DNA of 64,000 nucleotides. Origin: Pseudeuparius sepicola. Taxonomy: Eukaryota; Arthropoda; Insecta; Coleoptera; Anthribidae. The translations under genes and the position numbers were made by a program. The notes below the pieces were generated by a model. It was not told the origin of the DNA and ran no database searches. It worked only from the letters and a program-made list of their open reading frames with translations. Shown piece after piece: positions 14,596 to 21,751 of the stretch (position 1 is the stretch's first letter; each line of letters starts with the position of its first letter). Location of the stretch: positions 12,663,735-12,727,734 of the forward strand of contig OY987307.1 in NCBI GenBank assembly GCA_963920635.1, given 5' to 3'.

Positions 14596-14656
14596 ACAAA
14601 ACCAAAAAAGATACACGAAACGTCTGAGACTTTCAACACTGATTGTGTACTGATTA

Positions 14657-14840
14657 TGTAACGGATTTTTCCATTTCAAAATCCGTTACTCGTTTTTTAT
14701 ATTTTGTTATTAACATAAAGTCATTATTTTCGAACATATCTCATAATATCTCATACTTAATAACTAATTTATTCTTCGTACAGTTTCAATTCATTTATAA
14801 CATTGTATTCAATTTTATTACCACTTTTTCAAATTTTAAA
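14657..14840 (+). repeat. 184-bp direct repeat, left copy (5' edge of LTR)
   Basis: Base-for-base identical to 19958-20141 when the two are read side by side. Identity ends after CAAATTTTAAA: the left copy continues ATTTC and the right copy continues ATAAT. Confidence 0.95.
14658..14689. repeat. Hairpin at LTR terminus
   Basis: GTAACGGATTTT (14658-14669) and AAAATCCGTTAC (14678-14689) form a perfect 12-bp inverted repeat around an 8-nt loop. The same hairpin is present in the right copy (19959-19990). A palindrome directly at the LTR edge could be recognised by integrase or form a structure in the transcript; both are inferences. Confidence 0.9.
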
Positions 14841-15072
14841 ATTTCAAATAATTCAAATTTTCGCGCGCCATATACGGAAATGGCCGTGTACTTTCGCCTA
14901 GCCTCGAACCCTGGCATATTCAAAATGCGAAAATTCAAGTGTGTGTTTACATTTCAGCAGGTATGTAGTTAAAGATCTGTATTATGAATTACTCGATTTT
15001 TCGGTTCTGTTGATGCATAATTTGAACATAAATACTGTTTAGTTGATTAAATGCGTGTCTTGCTAAAACCTG

Positions 15073-15089
15073 ATTGGTCGGATGACGTA
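15073..15089 (+). promoter_or_regulatory. Candidate LTR promoter elements (inverted CCAAT box and CRE-like site)
   Basis: ATTGG (15073-15077, CCAAT on the other strand) and TGACGTA (15083-15089, CRE/ATF-like) lie close together. They sit at the start of a conspicuously GC-rich patch inside an otherwise AT-rich element and upstream of a splice-donor match. The spacing suits a retroelement promoter in the 5' LTR. A short GC-rich inverted repeat (CCTGCC 15093-15098, GGCAGG 15110-15115) follows. Short motifs occur by chance, so this is suggestive only. Confidence 0.35.
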
Positions 15090-15452
15090 GGTCCTGCCAG
15101 CGATCGGCCGGCAGGGTCCGACCTGAGGAGAGTTTGCTCCCGTCTTGTTTGGTGTCGAGTCGCGCGGAGGCGTCTGCCCATTTCCCGCCAAATTTTCGGC
15201 ATTTTCGGCTTTTATCTAGTTAAATTTTTGCCATCGGTGATTTATTTGAGTGGTTTTGTATCTTAATATCGGGGATTGACTTCGTGTGACTAATATTTTT
15301 GTGTTTTTCTGTTTTCTATGTCCACGGCGTCGTAAGCACAGATTACCCGTCGTGAGGCAGCGACGCTTGCCCGAGGCGTTTCCTTTTTGGCTGCATAGCT
15401 GAGGAAGCGCGGGACACAGCAAGCAGGTGGTGGCTGTTTCTCCTGGAAAACC

Positions 15453-15514
15453 CCACAGGTGAGTAATTTCTTTTGATTTTTGCTTAGTTCAGCAACTTTA
15501 CTACTCACCTGTGG
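15453..15514 (+). promoter_or_regulatory. Splice-donor-like site inside a 13-bp inverted repeat
   Basis: CAG|GTGAGTAA (donor at 15459) is a near-perfect U1-type 5' splice site. It lies in the left arm CCACAGGTGAGTA (15453-15465) of a perfect inverted repeat whose right arm TACTCACCTGTGG is 15502-15514, with a 36-nt loop. In RNA the hairpin would sequester the donor. Whether splicing occurs is unknown, and no matching acceptor was identified with confidence. Confidence 0.5.
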
Positions 15515-16711
15515 CGTTTTTTTTAGACGTGCTATTTTTCTGAAGGACTCATTTCGTCCAAGGCCCCGGCCATCTTTAACTCAAAAACATAGCATTGTTC
15601 TTTTTTTGAATACCCACCATCTTGCGGCTGTTATCTTGTTGAATATTTTCAAGTTTTGGTCACATTAGTCACATGTTACTTTCTTATTTTTTGAGTTAGG
15701 TCTCGATTCTGTGGTACCGGGCCACTTAAATAAATCTGACACCGATATTTTCACTTTCCTAATAAATTCGTATTGCCTTTAGTTTATCAGCTTTCTTAGT
15801 TTCTCTATTTTACCGTTCAAGTCTCAAATAAACTTTTAGCGTTAACTAAGTTTGAAAATTTCTTAAATTTCAAGATTCGGGCTGGAGCATTCTCAAATTT
15901 TTCTTCTTATTAAATATTAAGCACTTTGCTATTCCGGTCAGTTCAATAATATTATCTATAAAATTAACTATGCATAGTTCCTCTTAGTTTAATATAGTTC
16001 TAAACGTTTAATTTTTATCATTTGTCAATATTTAAGAACTTTAGTATCATAATTCAATTTTAAATATTAATCGTAACCTATTGGTTTATAAATTTCTGTA
16101 AAAGGCTTAGACCTTGTCTAATGCTACTTTCTTTCTGATCTGTTCACGCTTGCAACACCATCGTTGAGGACGCTATAACCACAGCCTGCTGTCGACAAAC
16201 AACGTAACGAGAGCTGCGTAGACATCGAGAGGATTTGCGTTGGCATAGGTGTTGACTCCTGGTCAGCTCTACTTCGGCGCAACCCCTGAGAAATTTGCTA
16301 GCCACGACATCTGCAACGCCTATTCGAGCAGACAAGGACCGGAGGAAGCCCTAGCCACGCCCCACATTACTAGGAGCCTTGTTTGAGCGTAAGCGACTGA
16401 AGACGCAGTTCAAACTTAAGATTCAGAGTGAATCATAATAGAAGCTGAACAGTCAGTTTAATTGTAAAGCCAATTTAATCTTTTTATTTGTTCTCAAACC
16501 AATTTTTAACAAAAATTTAACTTGCAATTTGTAACTAAAATTTAACTTCATGCTAAAGTTGATTTAATTATTTATAGTTGTCTTTTAAAAGTTGTCAAAT
16601 CAAAATTGTGAGTCTCAAATTTGTGCTAAATAAATCTTGTATATTTAACGAAGGTAACAGGATTTTATTGGACAGACCCAAGTATAGCAAACCTAGGATT
16701 GTTATACAAAT

Positions 16712-16729
16712 TGGCGTGCCCCAACGTGT
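16712..16729 (+). other. Putative primer-binding site
   Basis: TGGCGTGCCCCAACGTGTGG begins at 16712. It starts with the TGG that pairs with a tRNA CCA end, three bases after the presumed LTR end. It resembles the tRNA-Lys-type PBS pattern (TGGCGCCCAACGTGGGGC) with a small insertion and mismatches. Position and opening trinucleotide support it; the primer tRNA is not certain. Confidence 0.55.
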
Positions 16730-16940
16730 GGCCTGGTTTTCTCGTCTGTTCAATTATTTCTTGTTACCCTCTCATTACTTGTAAAACTGACTGATCTAGG
16801 AAATTAACTTTTGGAATTTAAGTTGAGAACTGCTCTAGTCAAATTTTTATTTGGACGATATATATTTTTTCTCTTATCTTGAATAATCTCTCTATCTGGC
16901 AATTGTATTTCAATTTTATTTGGGTATTTGACTGATAGAC

Positions 16941-17039
16941 ATGGAACCAAATAACTTAAAAGATTCAGACTGTCTTATGAAACAGTACGAAATTTTGTCT
17001 CAAAAAGTACCTGTCAACCAGACAACAATATTTTGTTGA
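16941..17039 (+). CDS. 32-codon ORF in gag position (possible gag remnant)
   Basis: The first good ATG after the PBS, about 230 bp downstream, is ATGGAACCAAATAAC, preceded by TTGACTGATAGAC. It opens a 32-codon frame that starts MEPNNLKDSD and stops at TGA (17037-17039). The location fits the start of gag in an LTR retrotransposon leader. The product is too short to assign to any family, so this is a positional guess. It could equally be a chance ORF. Confidence 0.25.
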   Translation: MEPNNLKDSDCLMKQYEILSQKVPVNQTTIFC

Positions 17040-17909
17040 TTAATTTGAACTTGTCGATTAATTTACAGTTTTGTGGTTACTGAAATCGTACTGATGTAAT
17101 TTATCTCAATTTAAAAGGTAGTAACGTAACTTTTGAACTCTAGAATGATTGTGTAGAATTTTGTTGTTAGGTACTCTAGGTTTTTTGTTGTTTTGAATGT
17201 TGAGTTATGTATGGTTGGTTTAGTGCTATGTATCTTATCGTTATGTGTTCGCAGAGTGGCGAAGCACATTGTTTGGGCTAGAAGGCCTGTAGGTGCTAAA
17301 ATAGTACCCGGCGAGGCGTGGAAGCGTATTGGAAGCCAGGAGGTTTGTTTGGTTGCAGTAGGAAGTTTTGAGTTTTTGATTAAAATATTTCTTGGAAATA
17401 TCGGCTCAAGCAGCCAACTCTAAAATCAAATATCTTGACTCTTTTGACGATCTGTATCTAACTTTTTGCCTCATTATTTCCGCAGAGACGTTTCACTAAG
17501 GCTCCCTGTATCTTATCTTGAACCGAAGGGGTTCGTATTTTTCGGGGTAAACCAAGAGAGTTTACGCTCGATATTTTTGTGAGTTTAGCTCGCAGGGTTG
17601 GCACTAAATCAGTTTATCTCCATTGCCTAACCGTTAAGCCCTAGAGTATCGTAACTTTGCTTTAGTATCGTTTATCTAGTTTCTTGTCGTATCTTGATTA
17701 CCTTGTAAGTTTTTTTAACTGTCGTAACTACCTTTTAGTGTCAAAATTTTGAGTACCTTGTCGTTTGTCAGTCTCTTAAAGTTTTCATTTCATGTTATTT
17801 GTACAAGCAGTTGCCAACGAGCATGGAAGGCCGGGACAGCTCGTAGAACTTTGTATCTGTCAATATCTATTTTTTTTATAGAAGTAATGTCGCATTTTTA
17901 CATAGTAAG

Positions 17910-18006
17910 TTATCTAAATTTTTATCTTAACTTTGAAGTAACTTATCTCAATTTTTTATCTTAACTCTGAAATGACTTATCTCCATTTTTTCTCTTTAAC
18001 TTTGAC
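17910..18006 (+). repeat. Three tandem degenerate repeats of about 33 bp
   Basis: Units 17910-17942, 17943-17976 and 17977-18006 each begin TTATCT(A/C) and contain a T-run followed by TTAACT(T/C)TGA. Similarity decays from unit to unit. It is a minor tandem duplication in the retroelement interior. Confidence 0.7.
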
Positions 18007-19576
18007 ATTTTCGAACATAAGTAAGTCGACAAACTTTATTGTCATTTTATACATTTTTTTAAGCTTGTTTGCACATGATACTTGACAGGTATAACAATTT
18101 TTGCCTTCTTCACCAGAGGTAACATTTTTTGGTGTGACATATGTCTGGACTTAACAACCATTCAGCATATGTTACGATTGGGTTAGAGGTGGGAACATGC
18201 ATTTTAATTTCGCTCTAGATTTTGGCGCTTGCCACTGAAAGCTAATTTCTATCGAGCATAGTTAGAGAACATCTTTCTAACACCTTGATCTGTTGATCAA
18301 GCTCAGTCTCAGTTGTGATAAGTTCCCAGCAATATCTTAGTATATCTGTAATATCTCGTAATTATCGTATCTTAGATTATTTTTTTGAATGAATTTAATT
18401 AATATCTTGGTAATCAAATTTTGATTGTATTAACTTGTCACAACTTATCATAACTAACTGCTTGATCAACTATTGATCCTTAGACTCTGTCTTGTCCATT
18501 TTGGTCAAATATATATTGTGTCAATTTCTTGGTATGGATCATCTATTGAGTAACATAGTTGACTAATTTTGCGCTCTGAGGTGTTGTTGTTTTACCTGAA
18601 TACCGATCTAGTTTCGAGAATTTGTCGTTGTGTACGAACTGACTGTGACTGACCTGATTTGATTAGGGCAATTTAAGTTTCTGTGAATGATTGATGTAGT
18701 ACAGGTTTCCTTTTATACCAAAACCATTTTTCGTTTAGTTGCGAAGCTGCTTCGAATGGTTGCATCTTCGTTCCTTTTGAGAACCTGGAGATATTAGAAC
18801 AGAGCAAGCGTGCCTTCCGGTGATCGGCCGTATTTCCAGCATGCAACTATTCCATCTTTATTATTTTTCCTCACCTTTTGAATATCCCCCTGTGTCTGCA
18901 TCAAAAGTTCACATTTCAATTCCATAGTACTTTCAATTCCTTCTGGCATTTTTTCTTTAAAATCCAGACCCATTCTTTACACAACTGCCCCACACAACAG
19001 GCTGGAACCCTCTTGTGTGACGATTTGTTTTTTTCTCCATTAAATCTTCTTGGTTTCTTTCACATATCTTTTGAACATTTATAGTTATTACCGCACATAC
19101 TGTCTTTTCAAAATTTCCGTTGGTTATTCCTCTCCGCTTTTCTCCAGCAATGACTCAGAGACGAGCTGGCAGCCTACCGACTATTGGTGGCGGACGCAAT
19201 AGTTATGGCCAAGGCTATTGCCGTCTTCTTTTTCTATCGGCCCGTAGCCTCCCTTCTTGTTCTGGGGGTAGGGTGCATTCCATGGGGGGTTGCGTTAATG
19301 TTGTCTCCGACGCGGGAAACCTTAAGGCTCGGCACTGGGTGAGTCATAGTTCGTGGAGTGTACGCTGTCGTCAAGCAAGCAGCGGTTACACTTCCTGGGA
19401 AGTTCTTTCTTTCATTTCCCTTCTCTGCTTAGTTTTTAGTTAACTCATAGTGAGTTTTTTTGAATTTGGGGTTTGAACGGTTTCAGGTTTTCGCATTTAT
19501 TCAATTTTTGCATCTATTATCTTGTGTCATTTTCTATCGGTTAGTTTTCTTAGGAAGTGGTGTTACATTCATCGTA

Positions 19577-19614
19577 GGCCAGGATAGCACTTACGACGTA
19601 AGTGTCCGAAAGTG
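19577..19614 (+). repeat. Short repeat with palindromic core, copy 1
   Basis: Contains GGATAGCACTTAC, GAC, GTAAGTGTCCGAAAGTG. The core CACTTAC/GTAAGTG is an inverted repeat with a 3-nt centre. It recurs 87 bp downstream (19664-19697), close to the 3' end of the element interior. Confidence 0.7.
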
Positions 19615-19663
19615 GATGTACTGTTACTTCTCTTGTTATCCTAATGATCACTCTTTCATCATA

Positions 19664-19697
19664 GGCTCGGATAGCACTTAGTAAGTGTCCAAAAGTG
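19664..19697 (+). repeat. Short repeat with palindromic core, copy 2
   Basis: GGATAGCACTTAGTAAGTG followed by TCCAAAAGTG matches copy 1, with a tighter palindrome (CACTTA/TAAGTG, 1-nt centre). Paired palindromic repeats before a 3' LTR may be structural or regulatory; function is unknown. Confidence 0.7.
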
Positions 19698-19943
19698 AGA
19701 GATTTATCATTACGATTTCACAGACACAGATAATTTTTTCTTTTGACAAATCAATTTTTTGAGGTTAATTTTTCTATTACAGTAACTTATTTTCAAGCTT
19801 ATGTGTGAGCCGTACACTGTCAGTCAAATATAATGTTTTTGGCGAGTGGGCAGACTAATCGGTAGGTACTTATTACTTTAACGTAACTCAACAATTTTTT
19901 TAAAGAAAAATACTTCACTTGCGTTTTCGTATTTTTCTAAACC

Positions 19944-19957
19944 GGGGAGAGGAGGTG
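19944..19957 (+). other. Polypurine tract of the LTR element
   Basis: GGGGAGAGGAGG (19944-19955) followed by TG, directly before TGTAACGG of the right LTR. An all-purine run abutting the 3' LTR is the expected plus-strand priming site and independently supports the LTR boundary at 19958. Confidence 0.75.
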
Positions 19958-20141
19958 TGTAACGGATTTTTCCATTTCAAAATCCGTTACTCGTTTTTTA
20001 TATTTTGTTATTAACATAAAGTCATTATTTTCGAACATATCTCATAATATCTCATACTTAATAACTAATTTATTCTTCGTACAGTTTCAATTCATTTATA
20101 ACATTGTATTCAATTTTATTACCACTTTTTCAAATTTTAAA
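19958..20141 (+). repeat. 184-bp direct repeat, right copy (truncated 3' LTR)
   Basis: Identical to 14657-14840, including the terminal hairpin. It stops abruptly at 20141, where sequence unrelated to the left LTR begins. The missing remainder of the LTR (about 1.87 kb if the PBS-based boundary is right) was lost by deletion or by a rearrangement joining it to the virus-like fragment. Confidence 0.9.
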
Positions 20142-20482
20142 TAATATTTTTCATTGAACTTACAGTTATGATAATGTCTTGTAGTATATTAGCCCCACTG
20201 CACTGCATGATGACAAGTTTCACGAATTACTAATGCTGGTCACAGAACTGAAGAAAATTTTAGTTGAGAGCACCCAGTTGGGGACACCCAAGACCCAATC
20301 GAGTGTGTCGAAAAGTCTACCACACCAATCCACATAGTGCATTCGCTTTCCTCGTCTAAACGCGCAGGCGTGGTTCCCACAAAGGGGCTGGGCTTATCTC
20401 CTTGAAGGCTTGCTGCGCATGTGCAAGTGGGTGAAGCTAACCAGAATTCCCGCTCCTCGGGCATGCAAAATCGCTGATTTCA

Positions 20483-20640
20483 ATGTTTACAAAACGCAGA
20501 TGGCTAACCCTGAGAATGTTTTTGAGACAAAATTTCAGCTCGTCAGTTGAATGTTTAAAAAACACAGATGGTCAGAGAATGTTGATATGATCTCACACGT
20601 CTGCTCCTTTTTGCATAGGATGTTTACAAAACACAGATGG
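20483..20640 (+). repeat. Three degenerate repeats with period 68-69 bp
   Basis: The 21-bp motif ATGTTTACAAAAC(G/A)CAGATGG occurs at 20483-20503, 20551-20571 (one T-A-A-A variant) and 20620-20640. The first two copies are followed by similar GAGAATGTT(T/G) sequence, so longer units decayed around a conserved core. Three evenly spaced copies of a conserved core could be binding sites or iterons of the mobile element, or simply an old tandem duplication. Confidence 0.75.
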
Positions 20641-20694
20641 GATATTTTCAACGAATGACCGTCAGAATACTGGCTGACAAAAAATTAAACTACT

Positions 20695-20714
20695 TTTATT
20701 TTCATAACTTTATT
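20695..20714 (-). terminator. Polyadenylation signals for the leftward genes
   Basis: On the minus strand AATAAA occurs at 20709-20714 and again at 20695-20700, that is 23-42 bases after the stop codon of the last leftward ORF (20737). Two tandem canonical signals at this position support a real 3' end of a leftward transcription unit. Confidence 0.5.
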
Positions 20715-20736
20715 ACGTGTTAAGATTATACAAATA

Positions 20737-20961
20737 CTATAGCTCCACAACTGTTGTTAGTTTTTTAATCCACTGATTTTCTACCAACTTATGGATTAAT
20801 TTAATTATCCATTTTAAAATCAAGAGTGAGGAACATGTGGCAATAAAATAAACCACGCTTTCTAGGGATTGACCTGTTGTAACTTGCTGCAGCTCATTTA
20901 ACGTTTTAGAAATTGGTGTAACCCACTCTGTGTCAGCAACCGTACCATTTTCAAATATCAT
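20737..20961 (-). CDS. Small membrane protein of the virus-like element, function unknown
   Basis: 74-codon ORF starting at ATG 20961-20959. Its ATG overlaps the stop of the upstream ORF as ATGA (20958-20961), a compact arrangement typical of viruses and virus-like transposons. The N-terminal half is polar (starts MIFENGTVADTEWV). Residues about 34-58 form a strongly hydrophobic stretch (VVYFIATCSSLLILKWIIKL), probably one transmembrane helix, followed by a basic or polar tail. It is last in a leftward gene series behind a Polinton-type capsid gene and is followed by AATAAA signals. I do not recognise the family. Small membrane proteins are common in Polinton/Maverick-like elements, but that is context and not homology. 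Confidence 0.45.
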   Translation of the reverse strand: MIFENGTVADTEWVTPISKTLNELQQVTTGQSLESVVYFIATCSSLLILKWIIKLIHKLVENQWIKKLTTVVEL

Positions 20962-21197
20962 TCGAAGTTTATACAGTTTGATATTACAACTTCATCAGTG
21001 GTAGGTGTTGGAGTTAATGAAATGCAATTTAATGGATCATCCATACAAATAGCAACATCGTTTACGTCATACGGTTTATAGACGTATATTATGTTATTGA
21101 TAATCAGAGAATGAAGTAACAGGTATTCTGCACTCAACATCATTTTCGAAAGTGTGACCCACTTAAGTTTTCTCTCTCTTTTATAGGAATCAAACAA
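20958..21197 (-). CDS. Small ORF of unknown function upstream of the membrane protein ORF
   Basis: The open frame runs from an in-frame stop just above 21215 to TGA at 20960-20958. The 21197 start is a TTG. The first ATG in frame is near 21143 (MMLSAEYLLL), giving about 62 residues, so either the true start was lost or the short form is the product. It contains a hydrophobic segment (YLLLHSLIINNIIYVY), then an acidic/proline-threonine tail ending in NCINFE. It overlaps the next ORF by four bases (ATGA), which supports co-transcription and genuineness. It follows the stop of the preceding ORF (21243) by about 45-100 bases depending on the start. The family is not recognised. Confidence 0.4.
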   Translation of the reverse strand: MFDSYKRERKLKWVTLSKMMLSAEYLLLHSLIINNIIYVYKPYDVNDVAICMDDPLNCISLTPTPTTDEVVISNCINFE

Positions 21198-21242
21198 TAA
21201 AATGCTAATAAAGGCCTTTATTTAAGTAAAAACTTACAAATA

Positions 21243-21740
21243 TTAGTAATCGATTAAGTATTTTTCTAACCAAGAATATAATTTTTCACAATTTCTTAAG
21301 CTACATATCCATTTTTTATTTTCTTTGTGGTGGAGACACATCGGAATGTCTTTTTCAAATAGCGGCACCTCTATCCAATTGTTTTGCAAATTTCCCACAT
21401 CAACCAGTTTATTGTTGATTATTTCACGTAGAAAACGTTCTTTTTGAGGTCCCTTCACGGAAACTATGTGAACGTCTAGTAGAGTAGTTTTCAGTATTTC
21501 AACCAATTTGTTGTACTCAACATGTCCACTTGAATATTTTATCCCCAGAAAATTTTCTTCCATAACTCGCACGTGCCTCTTATTTAAATTGTTACTTTTT
21601 GGGGGAGCTATAACCATATGCATCACTTGCCCATTAATTGTAATTCAATTCCTTGGGATAAAACTCATTCTCCACCGAGAAACTTAACTTAGTTCTCGAA
21701 TAAAACTGTTGGTATGATGCTGATGTCCCTACATTTATAT
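21243..21740 (-). pseudogene. Frameshifted protein of an unnamed family found in insect genomes and virus-like elements
   Basis: The main open part is 21626-21243 (first ATG at 21623; the 21626 codon is GTG), about 127 residues. Recognisable pattern elements are APPKS near the start, GIKYSSGHVEYNKL, VSVKGPQKERFL, then LHHKENKKWICSLRN and a C-terminal YSWLEKYL. This series (pro-rich motif, SGH, VKGxxKxxxL, His/Cys motif, CxxxN) resembles an unnamed family I associate with hypothetical proteins in insect genomes, possibly nuclease-like. No enzyme activity is asserted. Directly upstream, another minus-strand frame (about 21740 to 21640) encodes a segment containing ENEFYPKEL that fits the expected N-terminal part and ends at a stop just before the main frame. 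This suggests a frameshift near 21640. It sits 125 bp downstream of the capsid remnant. Confidence 0.5.
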
Positions 21741-21751
21741 CCGGGATCTGT

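Larger units (their letters stand above)
1..14656 (+). repeat. Complex satellite array, left arm (forward orientation, diverged)
   Basis: The whole stretch is tandemly arranged copies of one satellite family. Recurrent landmarks are TTGTTGTAGCTGTCAC, GATTCGGGGCAACTTTAG, CAGTAGATACACGAAAACC and AAAAGGAGATCACGGGAATC. Parts keep a HOR period near 1391 bp: the segment starting GCTCTGGAGCATACG recurs at about 2449 and 3839. Elsewhere subunits are deleted, fused or shuffled, so no single register holds across the arm. Divergence rises from about 10 kb to the right, and the last three monomers before the retroelement are the most degenerate. No credible gene is present: ORFs here are short, lack recognisable domains and shift with indels. 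Orientation is defined as + by convention. Function is unknown; a pericentromeric or other heterochromatic location is an inference. Confidence 0.95.
12600..14656 (+). repeat. Ancestral-type satellite monomers at the array edge
   Basis: Here the satellite is in long, un-rearranged monomers. The landmark AAATTTTGTTGTAG(C/A)TGTCAC occurs near 13097, 13713 and 14347, giving spacings of about 616 and 634 bp. These units keep a segment (TACTGAACAACTTGC through AACTAAACTACAG, e.g. 13597-13642) that the homogenised HORs have lost. They also carry private AT-rich expansions. They are informative about the original monomer and resemble the degenerate edge normally seen where a satellite array meets other DNA. 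Confidence 0.75.
14657..16708 (+). repeat. Putative 5' LTR (only the first 184 bp are verified by a second copy)
   Basis: It starts TGTAACGG and ends GTTATACA, the usual TG...CA boundaries, followed by AAT and a PBS-like TGG. Inside it are a 12-bp-stem hairpin at the 5' edge, a GC-richer promoter-like zone (about 15050-15200), a strong splice-donor match (15459) and AATAAA polyadenylation motifs (for example near 15826 and 16628). A length of about 2.05 kb is long but within the range known for LTR elements. The end is inferred from the PBS position and not from alignment of two LTRs. Confidence 0.55.
16709..19957 (+). other. Internal region of the LTR element, without intact coding
   Basis: About 3.2 kb between PBS and PPT. 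Reading all frames shows only short ORFs (longest about 107 codons, at 19120-19443, without a recognisable domain). No retroviral zinc knuckle, DSG/DTG protease, YxDD reverse transcriptase or integrase signature was seen. The sequence is T-rich, with local small repeats (17910-18006, 19577-19697). It may be a large non-coding LARD-type interior or a coding interior that has decayed beyond recognition. Confidence 0.6.
14657..20141 (+). mobile_element. Non-coding LTR retrotransposon (LARD-like or decayed), 3' LTR truncated
   Basis: Two identical 184-bp direct repeats begin with TGTAACGG at 14657 and 19958. A primer-binding-site-like sequence starts TGGCGTGCC at 16712, three bases after a plausible LTR end ...GTTATACA (16708). 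A polypurine tract GGGGAGAGGAGG abuts the second repeat. Together these give LTR, PBS, internal region, PPT and LTR in + orientation. The 184-bp repeat ends in TTTTAAA, not in CA, and the right copy runs straight into unrelated sequence. The true LTR is therefore probably about 2052 bp, with the right one truncated. No protease, reverse transcriptase, RNase H or integrase reading frame is present in about 3.2 kb of internal sequence, so the copy is non-autonomous. Gypsy- or BEL-type ancestry cannot be decided. A target-site duplication cannot be checked because the right end is missing. Confidence 0.75.
20142..20736. other. Non-coding stretch between truncated LTR and virus-like genes
   Basis: No credible ORF. 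It holds a GC-richer patch (about 20260-20470), three degenerate 68-bp repeats (20483-20640) and, at its right end, minus-strand AATAAA motifs that fit the 3' end of the leftward genes. Its origin is unresolved: flank of the viral element, or host DNA. Confidence 0.6.

Noticed and set aside
15051..15266. 71-codon ORF with arginine-rich middle
   Set aside because: It lies in the GC-rich promoter or leader patch of the LTR; it has no homology pattern and is better explained as regulatory sequence.
16144..16335. Minus-strand 63-codon ORF in the LTR
   Set aside because: A GC-richer local patch, antisense to the element, without a recognisable domain.
19120..19443. 107-codon ORF in the retroelement interior
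   Set aside because: It opens on a non-ATG codon, has irregular composition and shows no gag, protease, RT or integrase motif.
20240..20464. Minus-strand 74-codon ORF left of the virus-like genes
   Set aside because: It lies downstream of the polyadenylation signals of the leftward genes and has no family pattern; a chance ORF in a GC-richer patch is more likely.
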